A DNA stretch of 6,424 bases from assembly GCA_015490055.1 (NCBI GenBank), contig WFYP01000263.1:1-6424 (forward strand). Direction: 5' to 3'. The position numbers were made by a program, and so were the translations under genes. This stretch comes from Nitratifractor sp. Lineage in GTDB: Bacteria; Campylobacterota; Campylobacteria; Campylobacterales; Sulfurovaceae. Shown here piece after piece: positions 5,300-6,424 of this stretch (its first letter is position 1; each line of letters starts with the position of its first letter). The notes under the pieces were generated by a model, which was not told where the DNA came from, searched no databases, and saw only the letters and a list, made by a program, of their open reading frames with translations.

Positions 5300-6424
5300 T
5301 TAATACGCATTTATAACAGAGTTTGCACCATTTAAGTTGCTTCTACTTTTACCAGAACTCTTACGATACAATCTACCATTAGCCACGCTACAACTTCCAT
5401 TGTTTATATAATATATCGCCTCTTTTAGCATAGCTTCATTACTATCTCCTAAATTGTGTGTTACATCATCTGTAACTTGACAAGTTGGGTTAAGTCCATT
5501 AAAGTATCCGCCAACTCCCTGAGAATTTAATATCTGAAACTCTATAGGCACAATATACTTATCGCAGAACTCTCCACCAACCATTCCTACAGGTTTACCG
5601 CAAGTTTTTGAGCCAATAATTTTAACATCCATATATGGCTTTAAACCATTAATCAAAGCTTCGCTAGATGAGCAACTAGAATTTGTTGTTAAAAAATATA
5701 CCCTATTAATTCCACTTAAACTTTGAGCATTAGCCTTAAATCGATAACTCATATCTTTATCTCTATTTTTATCGTTAAATTGCAATTTAAATAGTAACCT
5801 AGAATCATCTTCGGCTTTAATAAGCGACGCAAAATACTGTGCTACAGATACTAAACCACCACCATTATATCTTAAATCTATAACTAAGGTATCGACACCT
5901 TTATTTTTAAAATATTTAAACGCGCTATTTAATTCATCAAACGAAGTCTCTATAAATTTATCAAAAAGTATATACCCTATTCTCTTATCTCCTACGTCAA
6001 ACACTTTATACTGCATAACAGATTTCACAGTAACTTTTCGTTTTTTTAATGTAACATTAAAGGTACTATCTCCTCTTTTTAAAGTAAAGTTTGCCTCCAC
6101 TCCAACTTCTCTATTTCCCAAAAGATTTACTATATCTTCCTTACTTAGAGTATCGATTTTTTTATTATTTATAGTAACTATCTCATCGCCTCTTTTTAAG
6201 CCTGCATCTTTTGCCGGAGAGTTATCAAAAACCAGTTGCAGGTAATATTTACCATTAATTTCATCAAATTTAAAGCCATAACCAATATAACCCTTACCGC
6301 TAAAATAGTCGTCAAAAACTTGCTTATCTACTATAAAACTCCAGTGGTCTTTTTTTACTTTTAAGGCTTCGAACAAATCATATACCGAACCATAATTAGT
6401 ATAATCCACCTCTTTCATCTCTTT
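5300..6424 (-). CDS. S41-family (CtpA-like) serine protease with PDZ domain, N-terminus outside window
   Basis: The frame runs from the window edge to a TAA at 5302-5300. A Met lies at 6418-6416, but Lys-Glu codons precede it in frame, and the signal sequence and N-terminal motif expected before D-Y-T-N-Y are missing, so the gene starts beyond the window. Counting from that Met (372 residues), a PDZ domain (about 44-120) with SPAKDAGLKRGDEI precedes the S41 protease core. The core has D-L-R-Y-N-G-G-G (181-188), S-C-S-S-S-E with likely nucleophile Ser250, and T-C-G-K-P with likely general base Lys275. The 25-residue Ser-Lys spacing equals that of E. coli Tsp/Prc. The region around 272-345 (CGKPVGM, NPTC, NLGD-x2-E, GSC) matches a subgroup usually predicted to be periplasmic lipoproteins. 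Five cysteines (249, 273, 285, 313, 343) suggest disulfides. After about 345 a basic, Ser/Asn-rich tail follows. I infer envelope proteolysis; substrates are unknown. Confidence 0.9.
   Translation of the reverse strand, partial: KEMKEVDYTNYGSVYDLFEALKVKKDHWSFIVDKQVFDDYFSGKGYIGYGFKFDEINGKYYLQLVFDNSPAKDAGLKRGDEIVTINNKKIDTLSKEDIVNLLGNREVGVEANFTLKRGDSTFNVTLKKRKVTVKSVMQYKVFDVGDKRIGYILFDKFIETSFDELNSAFKYFKNKGVDTLVIDLRYNGGGLVSVAQYFASLIKAEDDSRLLFKLQFNDKNRDKDMSYRFKANAQSLSGINRVYFLTTNSSCSSSEALINGLKPYMDVKIIGSKTCGKPVGMVGGEFCDKYIVPIEFQILNSQGVGGYFNGLNPTCQVTDDVTHNLGDSNEAMLKEAIYYINNGSCSVANGRLYRKSSGKSRSNLNGANSVINAY

Noticed and set aside
5155..5300. CRISPR array
   Set aside because: The units are seven bases long with no spacers, and the hairpins are only two and unequal, with no constant repeat-spacer rhythm.
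2..6424. A shared functional system of all four genes
   Set aside because: Neighbours alternate in strand throughout, each gene would need its own promoter, and the known roles (surface stalk, STAND-like switch, transformation helicase, envelope protease) share no evident pathway.

Overview
The window looks like chromosomal DNA from a low-GC Gram-negative bacterium. A Campylobacterota (epsilonproteobacterial) genome fits best. This rests mainly on the style of the ComM/YifB-type ATPase and on codon use rich in A/T-ending codons, and it is an inference from memory of those families, not a database match.

Four protein genes fill almost everything, and each one faces the opposite way to its neighbour, so no two can share an operon. 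(1) 2-1855 (+) is the 3' part of a large surface-type protein built of SdrD_B-like beta modules. It ends in a hydrophobic C-terminal anchor with an Arg-Arg tail, and an intrinsic-terminator-like hairpin overlaps its stop codon. (2) 1912-3507 (-) is an ATPase of STAND/AP-ATPase layout: P-loop, Walker B, helical and winged-helix-like region, and a short C-terminal TPR. Its start is best placed at GTG 3507, behind a good ribosome binding site and a near-consensus sigma70 promoter. (3) 3614-5155 (+) is a full-length ComM/YifB Mg-chelatase-like AAA+ ATPase, a core gene linked to natural transformation. (4) 5300-6424 (-) is the C-terminal part of a periplasmic or lipoprotein-type S41 (CtpA-like) protease with a PDZ domain. 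Its N-terminus lies beyond the window.

The intergenic regions carry most of the unexplained structure. The 144 bases between the convergent comM and S41 genes hold nine in-register copies of the heptamer GTTRATN, which start on the last base of the comM stop codon. They are followed by a perfect 8-bp hairpin of the GTAGGGG(N)CGACC type, a weaker AT-rich hairpin, and a decayed second copy of the first hairpin next to the S41 stop codon. This looks like a REP/MITE-type extragenic repeat cluster. The divergent region between the ATPase and comM holds the ATPase promoter, with a perfect 16-bp AT palindrome over its expected transcription start.

I see no clear multi-gene system here. The genes are transcribed separately, and nothing in the sequence ties their functions together. 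The most notable protein-level signals are the conserved cysteine pair in every SdrD_B-like module, the non-LPXTG sorting-like tail of that protein, and the compact STAND-like ATPase of unknown function. No stretch over 300 bases lacks a gene.
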